The position numbers and the translations under genes were made by a program. From Actinopolyspora saharensis (GTDB lineage Bacteria > Actinomycetota > Actinomycetes > Mycobacteriales > Pseudonocardiaceae), in contig NZ_FNKO01000001.1 of assembly GCF_900100925.1 (NCBI RefSeq), positions 1,364,001 through 1,428,000 on the forward strand: a stretch of DNA of 64,000 nt, written 5' to 3'. Below the pieces are notes generated by a model. The model searched no databases, had not been told where the DNA came from, and worked only from the letters and a program-made list of their open reading frames with translations. This document shows positions 25,281-34,162 of the stretch, one piece after another. Every line of letters begins with the position of its first letter. The first letter of the stretch is position 1.

Positions 25281-25355
25281 TCACGTGACCCGAACAGCGT
25301 GTACATGACGCTGCGGCTCTAGGAACCGCCCCGACCGTCCGCGCCGGGCAGGTCC
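25281..25355. repeat. 75-bp direct repeat, copy B
   Basis: Identical to 22193-22267. Just upstream (25268-25280) a further partial GNAT tail reads PFDEY, where copy A reads PFGDY. Copy B therefore carries only the last 17 or so codons of a second GNAT gene. Confidence 0.9.
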
Positions 25356-26086
25356 CGCAGCGCCGACTCGATCCGGTGCCGGACGGTCTCGGCCGGTGCC
25401 GAGGTCCGCAGCACACCGACCACAACCTCGCTCTCCGGATCCCCCGCTGCCCCGGACGTCTCGCCCGGTTCGCGGTCCACCAGCCCGGCGTCGTCGAGGG
25501 CCGCGCGCAACGCGCCGTGCGCGTCGATCTCTCCCCCACTCTTGAGCCAACGACGCAGCACGTGGTTGTGGGTGGCGACGACGGTGGCCGCGGTGACCGA
25601 CGCCCGCAGATCGGCATTCGGCCCATCCGCGTAGCACCGGCGCAGGTACCGCGCGAACACTCGCTGGTAGCGGTCGATGCTGACGATCTCGCGGTCCCGC
25701 AGCGAGGGCACCTGCCGCGTCAGCTCGAAGCGCTTGAGCGAGACCTCCGGTTCGGCCAGGTAGGTGTCCAGCACGCTCTCCGCGGCGCGGCACACCACCC
25801 GCATCGGGGACGCGTCCGCATCGGACCGTTCGAGTTCGGCGACCACTTCGGCGAGGCGCTCGTCGTGATCGGGAAACACCACTTCCTCCTTGGAGCGGAA
25901 GTAGCGGAAGAAGGTGCGCCGCCCGACTCCCACGGCCTCGACGATGTCCTCCACGGTGGTGGCGTCGTAGCCCTTGCTCGCGAACAGGTCCAGAGCCGCC
26001 ACGGCCAGAGCGCTGCGCAGCCTGCGCCGCCCTCCTTCGGTGCGCCCGGCCCGGGACTTGGAGCCGCTGGAGTTTTCCTCGGGCAT
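25319..26086 (-). CDS. TetR-family regulator
   Basis: A 255-aa TetR repressor. The N-terminal DNA-binding domain reads ALAVAALDLFASKGYDATTVEDIVEAVGVGRRTFFRYFRSKEEV in overlapping helices (about residues 24-70), the helix-turn-helix being VEDIVEAVGVGRRTFFRYF. The ligand domain is of the TetR_C type seen in mycobacterial MftR-like regulators (LTRQVPSLRDREIVSIDRYQ). The ATG at 26086 is chosen over an upstream TTG. It is divergent from the acyl-CoA dehydrogenase gene and may control it. Its last codons form part of the 75-bp repeat. Confidence 0.9.
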   Translation of the reverse strand: MPEENSSGSKSRAGRTEGGRRRLRSALAVAALDLFASKGYDATTVEDIVEAVGVGRRTFFRYFRSKEEVVFPDHDERLAEVVAELERSDADASPMRVVCRAAESVLDTYLAEPEVSLKRFELTRQVPSLRDREIVSIDRYQRVFARYLRRCYADGPNADLRASVTAATVVATHNHVLRRWLKSGGEIDAHGALRAALDDAGLVDREPGETSGAAGDPESEVVVGVLRTSAPAETVRHRIESALRDLPGADGRGGS

Positions 26087-26246
26087 GACCCGCAATGTAA
26101 CAGGACCCGATTGCTGTTGGCACGCAGTGCCGTTAGCATCACTTCATATCGCGCCTAATGGCACCGAATGCCAAAGACGCGTCCGGCAATCGATCCGCGG
26201 GGCCCGCCGCCCCCGCGAACCACTCCGTGACTGGAGGAGGAAACTC

Positions 26247-27401
26247 GTGGACTCGAGCTTCGACACCTACCAACTCTCCGACGAGCACGAAGCCCTCCGG
26301 GACGCCGTGCGCTCCCTCGCGGAGAAGGAGATCGCACCTTACGCCGCCGAGTGCGACGAGCAGGAACGCTACCCCCGAGAAGCGTTCGAGGCCCTGGCGA
26401 AGTCCGGATTCGCGGGGGTGCACGTGCCGGAGGCCTACGGCGGGCAGGGGGCCGACTCGGTCGCCACGTGCATCGTCATCGAGGAGGTGGCCCGAGTGTG
26501 CGCCTCCTCCTCGCTGATTCCCGCGGTGAACAAGCTCGGCACGGTTCCGATCCTGCTGTCCGCCTCGGAGGACCTGAAGAACAAGGTGCTGCCCTCCATC
26601 GCCGCCGGGGAGAGCACGGCCTCCTACGCGCTGTCGGAGCGGGAGGCCGGCTCGGACGCGGCCTCGATGAAGACCAGGGCCCACCGCGACGGCGACACCT
26701 GGGTGCTCAACGGAACCAAGTGCTGGATCACCAACGGCGGCGAATCCAGCTGGTACACGGTCATGGCCGTGACCGATCCCGACAAGGGACCCAACGGGAT
26801 CAGCGCGTTCGTGGTGCACGCCGACGACCCGGGTTTCGAGGTCGGCGGTAAGGAGAAGAAGCTCGGCATCAAGGGCTCGCCCACGGCCGAACTCCACTTC
26901 AACGACTGCACCATTCCCGCCGACCGGATCATCGGCGAGCCGGGCACGGGCTTCAAGACGGCCCTGCGCACGCTCGATCACACTCGCCCCACCATCGGCG
27001 CCCAGGCCCTGGGCATCGCCCAAGGGGCGCTCGACTCGGCGGTCAACTACGTCAAGGAGCGCAAGCAGTTCGGCCAGGCGGTCGCCGACTTCCAGGGCGT
27101 GCAGTTCATGCTCGCCGACATGGCGATGAAGATCGAGGCGGCGCGGCACATGATCTACGTGTCCGCGGCCCGGGCCGAACGCGAGGAGGGCAACCTGGGC
27201 TTCATCTCGGCCGCGGCCAAGTGCTACGCCTCGGACGTGGCCATGGAGGTCACCACCAACGCCGTGCAGCTGTTCGGCGGCGCCGGATACACCCGCGACT
27301 TCCCCGTCGAGCGGATGATGCGGGACGCCAAGATCACCCAGATCTACGAGGGCACCAATCAGATCCAGCGCATGGTCATGGCCCGCTCGCTGCTCAAGTG
27401 A
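26247..27401 (+). CDS. fadE: Acyl-CoA dehydrogenase (FadE25-like)
   Basis: A 384-aa FAD-dependent acyl-CoA dehydrogenase, the length of short/medium-chain enzymes. Visible blocks are YALSEREAGSDAASMKT (FAD/substrate signature 1), WITNGGESSWYTVMA, the RERKQFG-equivalent VKERKQFGQ, QLFGGAGYTRDFPVER and the catalytic Glu in IYEGTNQIQRMVMAR. It catalyses the first step of beta-oxidation. The GTG at 26247 lies seven bases after GGAGGAGG and is clearly the start; the frame upstream is non-conserved. The closest recalled relatives are mycobacterial FadE25. Confidence 0.93.
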   Translation: MDSSFDTYQLSDEHEALRDAVRSLAEKEIAPYAAECDEQERYPREAFEALAKSGFAGVHVPEAYGGQGADSVATCIVIEEVARVCASSSLIPAVNKLGTVPILLSASEDLKNKVLPSIAAGESTASYALSEREAGSDAASMKTRAHRDGDTWVLNGTKCWITNGGESSWYTVMAVTDPDKGPNGISAFVVHADDPGFEVGGKEKKLGIKGSPTAELHFNDCTIPADRIIGEPGTGFKTALRTLDHTRPTIGAQALGIAQGALDSAVNYVKERKQFGQAVADFQGVQFMLADMAMKIEAARHMIYVSAARAEREEGNLGFISAAAKCYASDVAMEVTTNAVQLFGGAGYTRDFPVERMMRDAKITQIYEGTNQIQRMVMARSLLK

Positions 27402-27411
27402 GACCGGCGGA

Positions 27412-27445
27412 GTCGGGAGGGCCCGCGCCCCTCCCGGCTCCCGAC
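27412..27445 (+). terminator. Hairpin terminator after fadE
   Basis: GTCGGGAG (27412-27419) pairs with CTCCCGAC (27438-27445), enclosing a GC-rich 18-nt loop. It starts 10 bp after the stop codon and ends before the convergent hypothetical gene. Confidence 0.55.
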
Positions 27446-27478
27446 GGCGGCAGCCGCCGTGCAGGCACCGGCTCGACC

Positions 27479-27874
27479 TCACCGTCCGCACTGGAGCTCG
27501 ACGAAGTCGTTGACCCCGTCGTAGCCGCGCCGCAGCGCCCAGACCCAGCCCCACCGGTCCCAGCAGGAGAGCTCCCCGGCGGGAGCGGTGAACCTGGCCC
27601 GCTCCTCCTGGGACCAGAACCGCTCCAGCGCGCCGAACTCCAGCACCACCCAGTCCCCCAGCCTCTCCGGCCGCAGCTGTTCACCGGCTCCACGCAGGTC
27701 CCTGCCGGTGTCCCTGTAGCGGCTCCAGCCGCTCCGCCTCCCCGGCAGCAGCGCGAAGCCGTACAGCAGCCCCCGCAGCTCCCCCACGGCGCAGTCCACA
27801 CCGGCGTGTCGCCAACGATCGAGTATCAGCACCTCGCTCGGCAACCCGCCGGAGGAAGTCCCGGAACCGCCCAT
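27479..27874 (-). CDS. Hypothetical protein (131 aa)
   Basis: Not recognised. It is a soluble protein rich in Trp and Arg (ILDRWRHAGVDCAVGELRGLLYGFALLPG, FWSQEERARFTAP, CWDRWGWVWALRRGYDGVNDFVELQC). Three cysteines are present and there is no signal peptide from this start. The ATG at 27874 has GGGAG eight bases upstream; a longer in-frame extension lacks such a site. It is divergent from the MurJ-like gene and convergent with fadE. Codon bias supports coding. Confidence 0.65.
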   Translation of the reverse strand: MGGSGTSSGGLPSEVLILDRWRHAGVDCAVGELRGLLYGFALLPGRRSGWSRYRDTGRDLRGAGEQLRPERLGDWVVLEFGALERFWSQEERARFTAPAGELSCWDRWGWVWALRRGYDGVNDFVELQCGR

Positions 27875-28070
27875 CACATCTCCCGCGTGCGCTGCGACAA
27901 CAGTGCAGAATCCGAGTATGGGCCCGACGTGGGCGGCGCGCACTGCCACGCTCGCCGCCTGGCGAACGAGCCGGTGGGAACTTTTCGGGAACGCGTTCCG
28001 CCCGGTGTTTCGTTACCGTCGAACCACCGGACTCACTCATCGGTCACACCACACATCGGACGGGAGATCC

Positions 28071-29711
28071 GTGGTCGAGCAACGGGACCCACCGCGCAGG
28101 AGAACGACCTCGCTGAGCCGGGCCAGCGGCGCCATGGCCCTGGCCACGATGGTGAGCAGGATCAGCGGGCTGTTCGCGAAGCTGCTGCTGGTGTGGGTGC
28201 TGGGTCTGGGAGTGGTCAACGACTCCTACACCGTGGCCAACACGCTGCCGACCGTGGTCAACGAGCTGCTGCTCGGCGGGGTGCTCACCAGCGTGGCGGT
28301 GCCGTTGCTCGTCAGCGCGCAACGCAACAGCGAGGAGGAGGGCGAGGCCTACGCCCAGTGGATGATCACCATGGGCGTGGTGCTGCTGGGGGCGGCCACG
28401 GTGCTGGCCGTGCTCGCCGCTCCGCTGCTCACCGAGCTCTACCTCGGACCGCACACCAGGGCCAACCGCGAGTTGACCACGGCGTTCGCCTTCCTGCTGC
28501 TGCCCGGCATCGTCTTCTACGGGATGTCGGCCATGCTGATGGCGATCCTCAACGTTCGCCAGGTCTTCGGCCCACCCGCCTGGGCACCGGTCATGAACAA
28601 CGTGGTCATCACGACCGCGGTGCTGCTGTACACCGCCGTTCCGGGGCGGATCACGCTGGACCCGGTGCGCATGAGCGATCCGAAGCTGCTCGTGCTCGGA
28701 CTGGGGACGATGCTCGGGATCGCCGCGCAGAGCGCGGTCATGATGCTGTCGCTGCGCCGCACCGGTTTCCGCTTCCGCTGGCGCTGGGGCTGGGACCGGC
28801 GGCTGTCCGAGTTCGGCGCCCTGGCGGGCTGGGTGGTGCTGTACACGCTGATCAGCCAGATCGGCATGATCGTGACCATCCGGGTCGCGGGGCAGGGCAC
28901 CCCGGGCAGCGTGGCGACCTTCCACTACGCCTGGCTGCTGTCGCAGGTCCCCTACGGAGTGCTGGGCGTTTCCCTGCTGCAGGCGCTCATGCCCAGGATC
29001 AGCAGGTCCGCCGATCAGGGCGACACCGAGTCCTTCGTCCGCGACGTCGGCCTGGGCGCGCGGTTGAGCGCGATGCTGCTGATGCCGGTCAGCGCGCTCA
29101 TGCTCACCGGCGGGTCGGCCATCGGCGTGGCCTTCTTCTCGCTCGGTCAGGGGACCGTCGGGGCCGCCGACAGGCTGGGGGTCACCCTGGGGGTGGCCGC
29201 GGCGGGCATCGTGCCCTTCGCGATCACCATGCTGCAGCTGCGGGCCTTCTACGCGATGAAGGACGCCCGCACTCCGATGCTGATCAACGTGGGCATGGTC
29301 GCCTTCCGCGCCCTGCTGTGCTACGCGCTGCTGATGGTGCTCGACCCCCGGGACCTGGTCATCGGGGTGACGCTGGCCATGTCGTTGAGCTTTCTCGTGG
29401 GTGCCGTGGTGGGCCAGGTCTGGCTGCACGTGCGGTTGGGCAGCGCCCAGACCCGCGAGACCCTCGTCGGGGTCGGCTGGGCGCTGCTGGCCACGGCAGC
29501 GGGGTGCCTCGCCGCGACCCTGACCCTCCGCCCCGCGGCGGGTGCGCTGGCCGGGCTCGGCGAGGTCGCCGGAGCCTGGGGCGATCTCACCATCCGCGCC
29601 GCGCTGGTGCTCGGCCTCGGTTTCGGTCTGATGCTGCTGCTGCCGATTCCCGAGATGTCGATGGTCCGGGCCCGCCTGCGGCGGGTGCTGGACCGGCTCC
29701 GCGGGGCGTGA
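28071..29711 (+). CDS. murJ: MurJ/MviN-type lipid II flippase
   Basis: A 546-aa MOP-superfamily membrane protein with about 14 transmembrane helices. MurJ translocates lipid II across the inner membrane. The N-terminal LATMVSRISGLFAKLLLVWVLG and the DSYTVANTLPTVVNELLLGG region are diagnostic. A basic residue in RVAGQGTPGSVATFHYAWLL corresponds to the central-cavity helices. It lacks the cytosolic pseudokinase domain present in the main mycobacterial MviN, so it may be a paralogue. The GTG start follows GGGAGATCC. It is close to murT/gatD, in a peptidoglycan neighbourhood. Confidence 0.88.
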   Translation: MVEQRDPPRRRTTSLSRASGAMALATMVSRISGLFAKLLLVWVLGLGVVNDSYTVANTLPTVVNELLLGGVLTSVAVPLLVSAQRNSEEEGEAYAQWMITMGVVLLGAATVLAVLAAPLLTELYLGPHTRANRELTTAFAFLLLPGIVFYGMSAMLMAILNVRQVFGPPAWAPVMNNVVITTAVLLYTAVPGRITLDPVRMSDPKLLVLGLGTMLGIAAQSAVMMLSLRRTGFRFRWRWGWDRRLSEFGALAGWVVLYTLISQIGMIVTIRVAGQGTPGSVATFHYAWLLSQVPYGVLGVSLLQALMPRISRSADQGDTESFVRDVGLGARLSAMLLMPVSALMLTGGSAIGVAFFSLGQGTVGAADRLGVTLGVAAAGIVPFAITMLQLRAFYAMKDARTPMLINVGMVAFRALLCYALLMVLDPRDLVIGVTLAMSLSFLVGAVVGQVWLHVRLGSAQTRETLVGVGWALLATAAGCLAATLTLRPAAGALAGLGEVAGAWGDLTIRAALVLGLGFGLMLLLPIPEMSMVRARLRRVLDRLRGA

Positions 29712-29904
29712 CGCCGCGAGCCGACGACCGCCGCCCTCGGAGCCGCTCTTCGCCCGACCGGCTCGCACACCTCCGGGAACACCGCTCAAGAACCCGCCGG
29801 GGCGCACGCACCGAGCTCGACTCCGCAGCACCGCAAGAACGCACGACCTCGTTCACCGCCACCCGCTCCCGCCCGAGCACTCCGGGGAGCGGACACGCAC
29901 CGGG

Positions 29905-30666
29905 TCACCCCCGCACCCGCGTGCGCTCCGCACGCAGCTGTTCGAGTTCGGGGAACTCGGCAAGTTCGCCCAGCGGGGCGCCCACGGCCCAGGAGAGCAC
30001 GGTGTCCGCCAGGGCGGGGTTGCGGGCCAGCACCGGCCCGTGCAGGTAGGTGCACACCACCCTGCCGGTGACCGCGCCCTCCAACCCGGCGGCGCCGTTG
30101 CCGGTGCCGTGCAGCACCCGCCCCAGCGGCCGTGCGTCGCCGCCCACTTCGCTGCGCCCCAGGTGGTTCTCGAACCCCGTGAGCACGCCGATCCCGGCGA
30201 GCTCGGAGCGGGTTCCCAGCTCGCCGATCGCCCGGTCCGCACCCGGCCGGGTCTCGATGTCGACGAGGCCGAGCCCGGCCTGGCTCTCCCCGTCGCCGGT
30301 GGTGAACCTGGTGCCCAGCACCTGCAGCCCGCCGCACACCCCCAGCACGGCGGCTCCCGCGTCGACGGCGCGCCGCAGTCCGTTCCCCCGGTTCAGGAAG
30401 CTGACCGCGGCCTGCTGGGCGACGTCCTCTCCCCCGCCGAGCAGGTAGATGTCGCAGGACTCGGGCAAGGACTCCGCCGAGGAGAGCACGGTCACGACCT
30501 CCGCGCGGTAACCGCGCCAGCGCAGCCGCTGCGCGAGCACCAGGGCGTTGCCCCTGTCCCCGTAGGTGCCGAGCAGGTCGGGCACCACGAGGGCGATGCG
30601 GACCGTCGACTCGTCGGTCGGTGCCCCTGCGGGCGGTGGCGTGTCGGGGCTCGGCTCTTCGGTCAT
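29905..30666 (-). CDS. gatD: Lipid II isoglutaminyl synthase, glutaminase subunit GatD
   Basis: A 253-aa class I glutamine amidotransferase (CobB/CobQ-like). It supplies ammonia to MurT to amidate D-Glu of lipid II. The nucleophile is Cys111 in LGVCGGLQVLG, and a catalytic His occurs in TYLHGPVLARNPAL. IYLLGGGEDVAQQ and GNGLRRAVDAGAAVLG are family blocks. Its ATG overlaps the murT stop (ATGA), so the pair is translationally coupled, as in other actinobacteria and staphylococci. Confidence 0.95.
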   Translation of the reverse strand: MTEEPSPDTPPPAGAPTDESTVRIALVVPDLLGTYGDRGNALVLAQRLRWRGYRAEVVTVLSSAESLPESCDIYLLGGGEDVAQQAAVSFLNRGNGLRRAVDAGAAVLGVCGGLQVLGTRFTTGDGESQAGLGLVDIETRPGADRAIGELGTRSELAGIGVLTGFENHLGRSEVGGDARPLGRVLHGTGNGAAGLEGAVTGRVVCTYLHGPVLARNPALADTVLSWAVGAPLGELAEFPELEQLRAERTRVRG

Positions 30667-32024
30667 GGGCGCTGCCTCTTCGCGAACAGGTCACGGAATG
30701 CGGTGTAGTTGGCGATGACCTCGGCGGGCTGATCCGATCCGGTGATCGACGCGCTGTGCAGAGCCTGCTGCACGTCGGGGGTGATCTCGCACGGCACCTC
30801 GGCGTAGCGCAGCCGCACGGCGAGGTCCAGCGCGCGTTCCCCGGTGACCAGAACTGTCCGCCCGGCCAGTCGTTCGAAGTCGATGTCCCACAGCCAGGAG
30901 ACGTCGTGCCCGTCGGCTTCCCTGCTGTTGACGACCAGCACCAGGGGCCGGGTGTTGCTCGCGACGAGGTCGAGCATCTCGAGCCAGCTGGCCGGGTTCT
31001 TCGCCAGCAGCAACCGCACCGCGCGCCCGGCCAGCACCGTGTGCTCGTAGCGGCCGTTGGCCTCCTGCACGGCGCGGACCCGCTCCAGGGCCGTGCGGGG
31101 CGCGACGTCGAGCGCCGTGCTCGCCGCCAGCGCGAAGGTGGCGTTGACCCGGTTTATCTGGCCGGGCAGCGGCAGGGACAGCTCCTCGTGGGTCCCGTCC
31201 GGGGCGACCAGCCCCGTCTCGTCCACCGTCCAGTCGGCTCGGGGGCGGCGCAGCCCGCACGCGCACTTCCACTCGCCGTCGACCTCCTCGAGGAAGGCCC
31301 CGCAGCGGGGGCAGTTGAGCGCGTCGTGCTTCCAGCGGCACCCTCCGGAGACCCAGACGACGTCCGGGTGGTCGAAAGCCGCGGAGACGATGTTCGGGTC
31401 GTCGGCGTTGGCGATCACCCTGGTCCTGGGGGCTTTCGCCAGGGCCTGCCGAATGCTGGCCTCGACGCTGCGTATCTCGCCCACCCGGTCGAGCTGGTCC
31501 CTGCTGAGGTTCAGCAGCAGCAGCACCGCGGGCTGGAAGCGGTCGGTCAGCTGGGCCAGGTGCAGCTCGTCGACCTCCAGGGCCGCGAAGTCCGCGCGGG
31601 GGCGCGTCATCAACGCCGCCACGTGGCCGTCGAGCATGTTGGCCCCCGTGGCGTTGCTGACCGCCTCCCCCGAGGCGCGCAGCGTCTCGGCCACCATGTG
31701 CGTGGTCGTCGTCTTCCCGTTGGTTCCGGTGATCACCACCACGCGTTTGTCCGCGACGAGCTCGCCCAGCAGGTTCGGCTGCAGCGCCAGGGCCACCCTG
31801 CCTCCGATGATGCCGCCGCTGCCCAGCCTCAGTCGTTTGGAGGTGTTCGTGGCCAGCCTGCCCGCGAACAGGGCCAGACGGGTACGCAACCGGTGCCACG
31901 TGGTCAGGCCGATTTCCGGGCCGCGCGGCGGCACGATTCGCCAGCGCTGTCCGGAGGGCCGTGAACACGACTCGCCACCGTGGTGCTGTCCCCCGCGCGC
32001 ACCCTGCCGGGTCGTGTCCGTCAT
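30663..32024 (-). CDS. murT: Lipid II isoglutaminyl synthase, Mur ligase-like subunit MurT
   Basis: A 453-aa ATP-dependent Mur ligase homologue. It has the P-loop ITGTNGKTTTTHMVAETL (about 95-112), LLNLSRDQLDRVGEI, and a MurT-specific zinc ribbon CPRCGAFLEEV...WKCACG (about 240-265). The C-terminal DUF1727 domain (VLVVNSREADGHDVSWLWDIDFE) carries the conserved Asp needed for amidation. The ATG follows AGGAAAGGAAC, which overlaps the stop region of the small membrane gene upstream, so three genes form an operon with gatD. Confidence 0.95.
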   Translation of the reverse strand: MTDTTRQGARGGQHHGGESCSRPSGQRWRIVPPRGPEIGLTTWHRLRTRLALFAGRLATNTSKRLRLGSGGIIGGRVALALQPNLLGELVADKRVVVITGTNGKTTTTHMVAETLRASGEAVSNATGANMLDGHVAALMTRPRADFAALEVDELHLAQLTDRFQPAVLLLLNLSRDQLDRVGEIRSVEASIRQALAKAPRTRVIANADDPNIVSAAFDHPDVVWVSGGCRWKHDALNCPRCGAFLEEVDGEWKCACGLRRPRADWTVDETGLVAPDGTHEELSLPLPGQINRVNATFALAASTALDVAPRTALERVRAVQEANGRYEHTVLAGRAVRLLLAKNPASWLEMLDLVASNTRPLVLVVNSREADGHDVSWLWDIDFERLAGRTVLVTGERALDLAVRLRYAEVPCEITPDVQQALHSASITGSDQPAEVIANYTAFRDLFAKRQRP

Positions 32025-32039
32025 CGTCCGTTCCTTTCC

Positions 32040-32276
32040 TCAGCGAAGCGGGCGTCGTGCGACCCCCCGGAACGAGTCGGGCGACGACTGCCCCGGGCTC
32101 TGCCCGGGGGCGTGACCGGCGGAGCGGTTCACCGCTGACCGGATCAGCAGGCGCCGCGCTCCCAGCAGGACCGTCAGCGTCGCGCCGACCACGACAGCGG
32201 CCGTGCCGACCCATTCCCTCGGTGTGGTGATCAGTTGCGCCGTGTCGACAACGGAGATCAATTGTTCGGCGACCAT
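32040..32276 (-). CDS. Small single-pass membrane protein upstream of murT
   Basis: A 78-aa protein with one transmembrane segment (WVGTAAVVVGATLTVLLGARRLL) and a polar basic C-terminal tail. The ATG follows CGAGGAATC. Its stop is 15 bp before the murT start and contributes to that gene's ribosome binding region, so it appears to be the first gene of the murT-gatD operon. No family is recognised. A role near the lipid II amidation complex is inference from position. Confidence 0.55.
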   Translation of the reverse strand: MVAEQLISVVDTAQLITTPREWVGTAAVVVGATLTVLLGARRLLIRSAVNRSAGHAPGQSPGQSSPDSFRGVARRPLR

Positions 32277-32768
32277 GATTCCTCGCGTCGTTTCAGTGTA
32301 ATGGATGCGATGCTTTTTCGCCGGACACGAACGAATCCGCAAGATTTTCACATCGGGACCACGGGATGTCGATCACAACACCACCGACTGCCCGCCCCTC
32401 TCCACAGCGGACTACCCGAAAACGGGGAATGTCATGTGAATTCGAACACGAAAAATCTTACGTCATCCGGAAGAATGATTCACAACTTTTTTGCCACCGT
32501 GCGTCACGGGAATACGCATCGCGCTTCGTTGAACACTGTTTCCCGCTGCGCAGCGCAGAAGGTCAACACACGTTCGAGTAAAACAACAACCACGCTCAGT
32601 GATAACACTGATTCGGCGGTCGAGAGCTTGATCGAGTCCGTGGCCCGACCTCACTTGACGTGCGGGCACAGCTGCCACACGCTGAGACCTCCGGCTGCCG
32701 GAAGCGGAAAACGAAGGCAAGGGTTTCCTCGCCCACTCGCCGCACCCTCTGCCGAGGAGGGGATCGGA
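32277..32768. other. Intergenic region of lower GC, no supported gene
   Basis: 492 bp with several AT-rich patches (for example 32440-32500, gaacacgaaaaatcttacg). It presumably contains the promoter of the murT operon on the minus strand and of the small + strand gene at its right end. No RNA gene or long conserved frame was recognised. Confidence 0.5.
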
Positions 32769-32873
32769 ATGGAAAGTGTCGTGTTGATTCTGCTGTCCAG
32801 CTTCGTCGTCGTCGGAATCCTGTGGACGGCGTGGGACCTGCACATCGACCGGCGAAGAAGACGCAGACGGTGA
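32769..32873 (+). CDS. Very small membrane protein (34 aa)
   Basis: The ATG is preceded by GAGGAGGGGA. The product is a single hydrophobic helix (VVLILLSSFVVVGILWTAW) followed by DLHID and a run of seven arginines. Inside-positive topology predicts a cytosolic C-terminus. The strong Shine-Dalgarno site and clean architecture argue for a real mini-protein, although there is no family evidence. It lies alone between larger minus-strand genes. Confidence 0.55.
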   Translation: MESVVLILLSSFVVVGILWTAWDLHIDRRRRRRR

Positions 32874-33117
32874 ACCGATCCGCGCGGAAGAAAAGCCGGA
32901 GACCACGCGACGGAAATCGAACGTGCTCACGAGAACACCCGTCGCCTCGCTCCGGCTTCCGCGCGGCAACCGCTCCCCCGCCAGTCGCGATCCGCACCAG
33001 ACAGCAGTCGTCAGCTCGACCTCGGCCCCCTTCCGGCACCCGGAGCGACGGGTTCCCCGATCAGCACCCGCCCTCGCCCGCCCGGGCGGCAGCGCAGCGA
33101 ACCCCCTGCTCCCGCGG

Positions 33118-34056
33118 TCAGCGCGGGCTGGCCCGCCGGGCTGGATCGTCCTCCAGCGCGGCGCGGTCCCAGTCGCCGCACTCGGCCGCTGCCTCGTAGG
33201 TGGCCCGCAGGAAACCGAGCAGCACGGCCTCGGGCTCCCGCGCCCGGCGCACGCTGTCGTAGGGCAGCAGGAACTCGCCGTTGTCGAAGTGCGCCTCCTC
33301 CGGCAGCACCGGGTACTCGGCGAACCCCGCCGGTTGCGGATAGGCGTAGGAGTAGAACGCCCCCTCGGGACCGCCTCCCGGCCAGAACCCGCAGCTGCTG
33401 AGCTCGTGCGAGTAGCCCTCGACCATCACCCAGTCGCCGCAGTTGGGCGCACCCCCGGGGTGGCGCGGGGCGGTTCTGCCGGAGAAGCGGGTCACGGCCA
33501 GGTCCATCGCCCCCCAGAACAGGTGAACCGGGCTGACCTTGCCGATGAACCCCGAGCGGAACTGCTCGAAGACCCGCTGGGCGCAGCGCAGCTGCTCCCA
33601 GAACAGCCGGGCGTGCTCGGGTTCGTAGCAGCCGTGCTCCTCGTCCTGCTCGAACGGGATCGCCCTGGTCACCTCGGTGGGTTTGGTCCGGATCGCGACC
33701 GGCAGCCCCAGCTGGTCCAGCTGTCGCATCGTCTCGCGGTGGAACTCGGCCACCGTTTTCGGCTCGAGCTTCACCGCGCGCTGCTCCCCGCTGCTGGAGC
33801 GGATCACCAACCGGTGGTCGGTGAAGTCGAACTCCATGTCCAGCGTCCGACCGCTGTGGTCCATGGCCCCCGTGGTCAGCCCGCGGGCCGACACGTACAG
33901 CGGGATCTGCCACCAGTGGTTGATCATCGGGTTCAGGGCCAGTTTGATCTTGCCCACCAGCTGCAACCACATGTGCAGGGTGTCGCGGGTGTCCACCCAG
34001 TCGGACACCCGCAGAGCGGGCCACTGCTCGACCCGCAGCACGGACTCGGTGGTCAT
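33118..34056 (-). CDS. DUF5996 family protein
   Basis: A 312-aa soluble protein of the actinobacterial DUF5996 family. The pattern WPALRVSDWVDTRDTLHMWLQ near the N-terminus (residues 12-32), KLALNPMINHWWQIPLYVS and LTRFSGRTAPRHPGG-like blocks with many aromatic residues are typical. No catalytic function is established. It starts at ATG 34056. It lies 106 bp downstream of the dioxygenase gene on the same strand, so co-transcription is possible. Confidence 0.8.
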   Translation of the reverse strand: MTTESVLRVEQWPALRVSDWVDTRDTLHMWLQLVGKIKLALNPMINHWWQIPLYVSARGLTTGAMDHSGRTLDMEFDFTDHRLVIRSSSGEQRAVKLEPKTVAEFHRETMRQLDQLGLPVAIRTKPTEVTRAIPFEQDEEHGCYEPEHARLFWEQLRCAQRVFEQFRSGFIGKVSPVHLFWGAMDLAVTRFSGRTAPRHPGGAPNCGDWVMVEGYSHELSSCGFWPGGGPEGAFYSYAYPQPAGFAEYPVLPEEAHFDNGEFLLPYDSVRRAREPEAVLLGFLRATYEAAAECGDWDRAALEDDPARRASPR

Positions 34057-34162
34057 CGACTACCTCCCCGACGAGAGGGGCTCGGTTCGATCGGCTGGTC
34101 GCGAGCGGCCGCGCCGCCCGCCCGCGGCAGGCGCCCGGACCGGCGCGGGCCCGAAACCCCCG

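Noticed and set aside
28044..29831. 595-codon minus-strand frame opposite murJ
   Set aside because: Composition is Gln/His/Arg-rich noise typical of antisense frames; murJ on the other strand is unambiguous.
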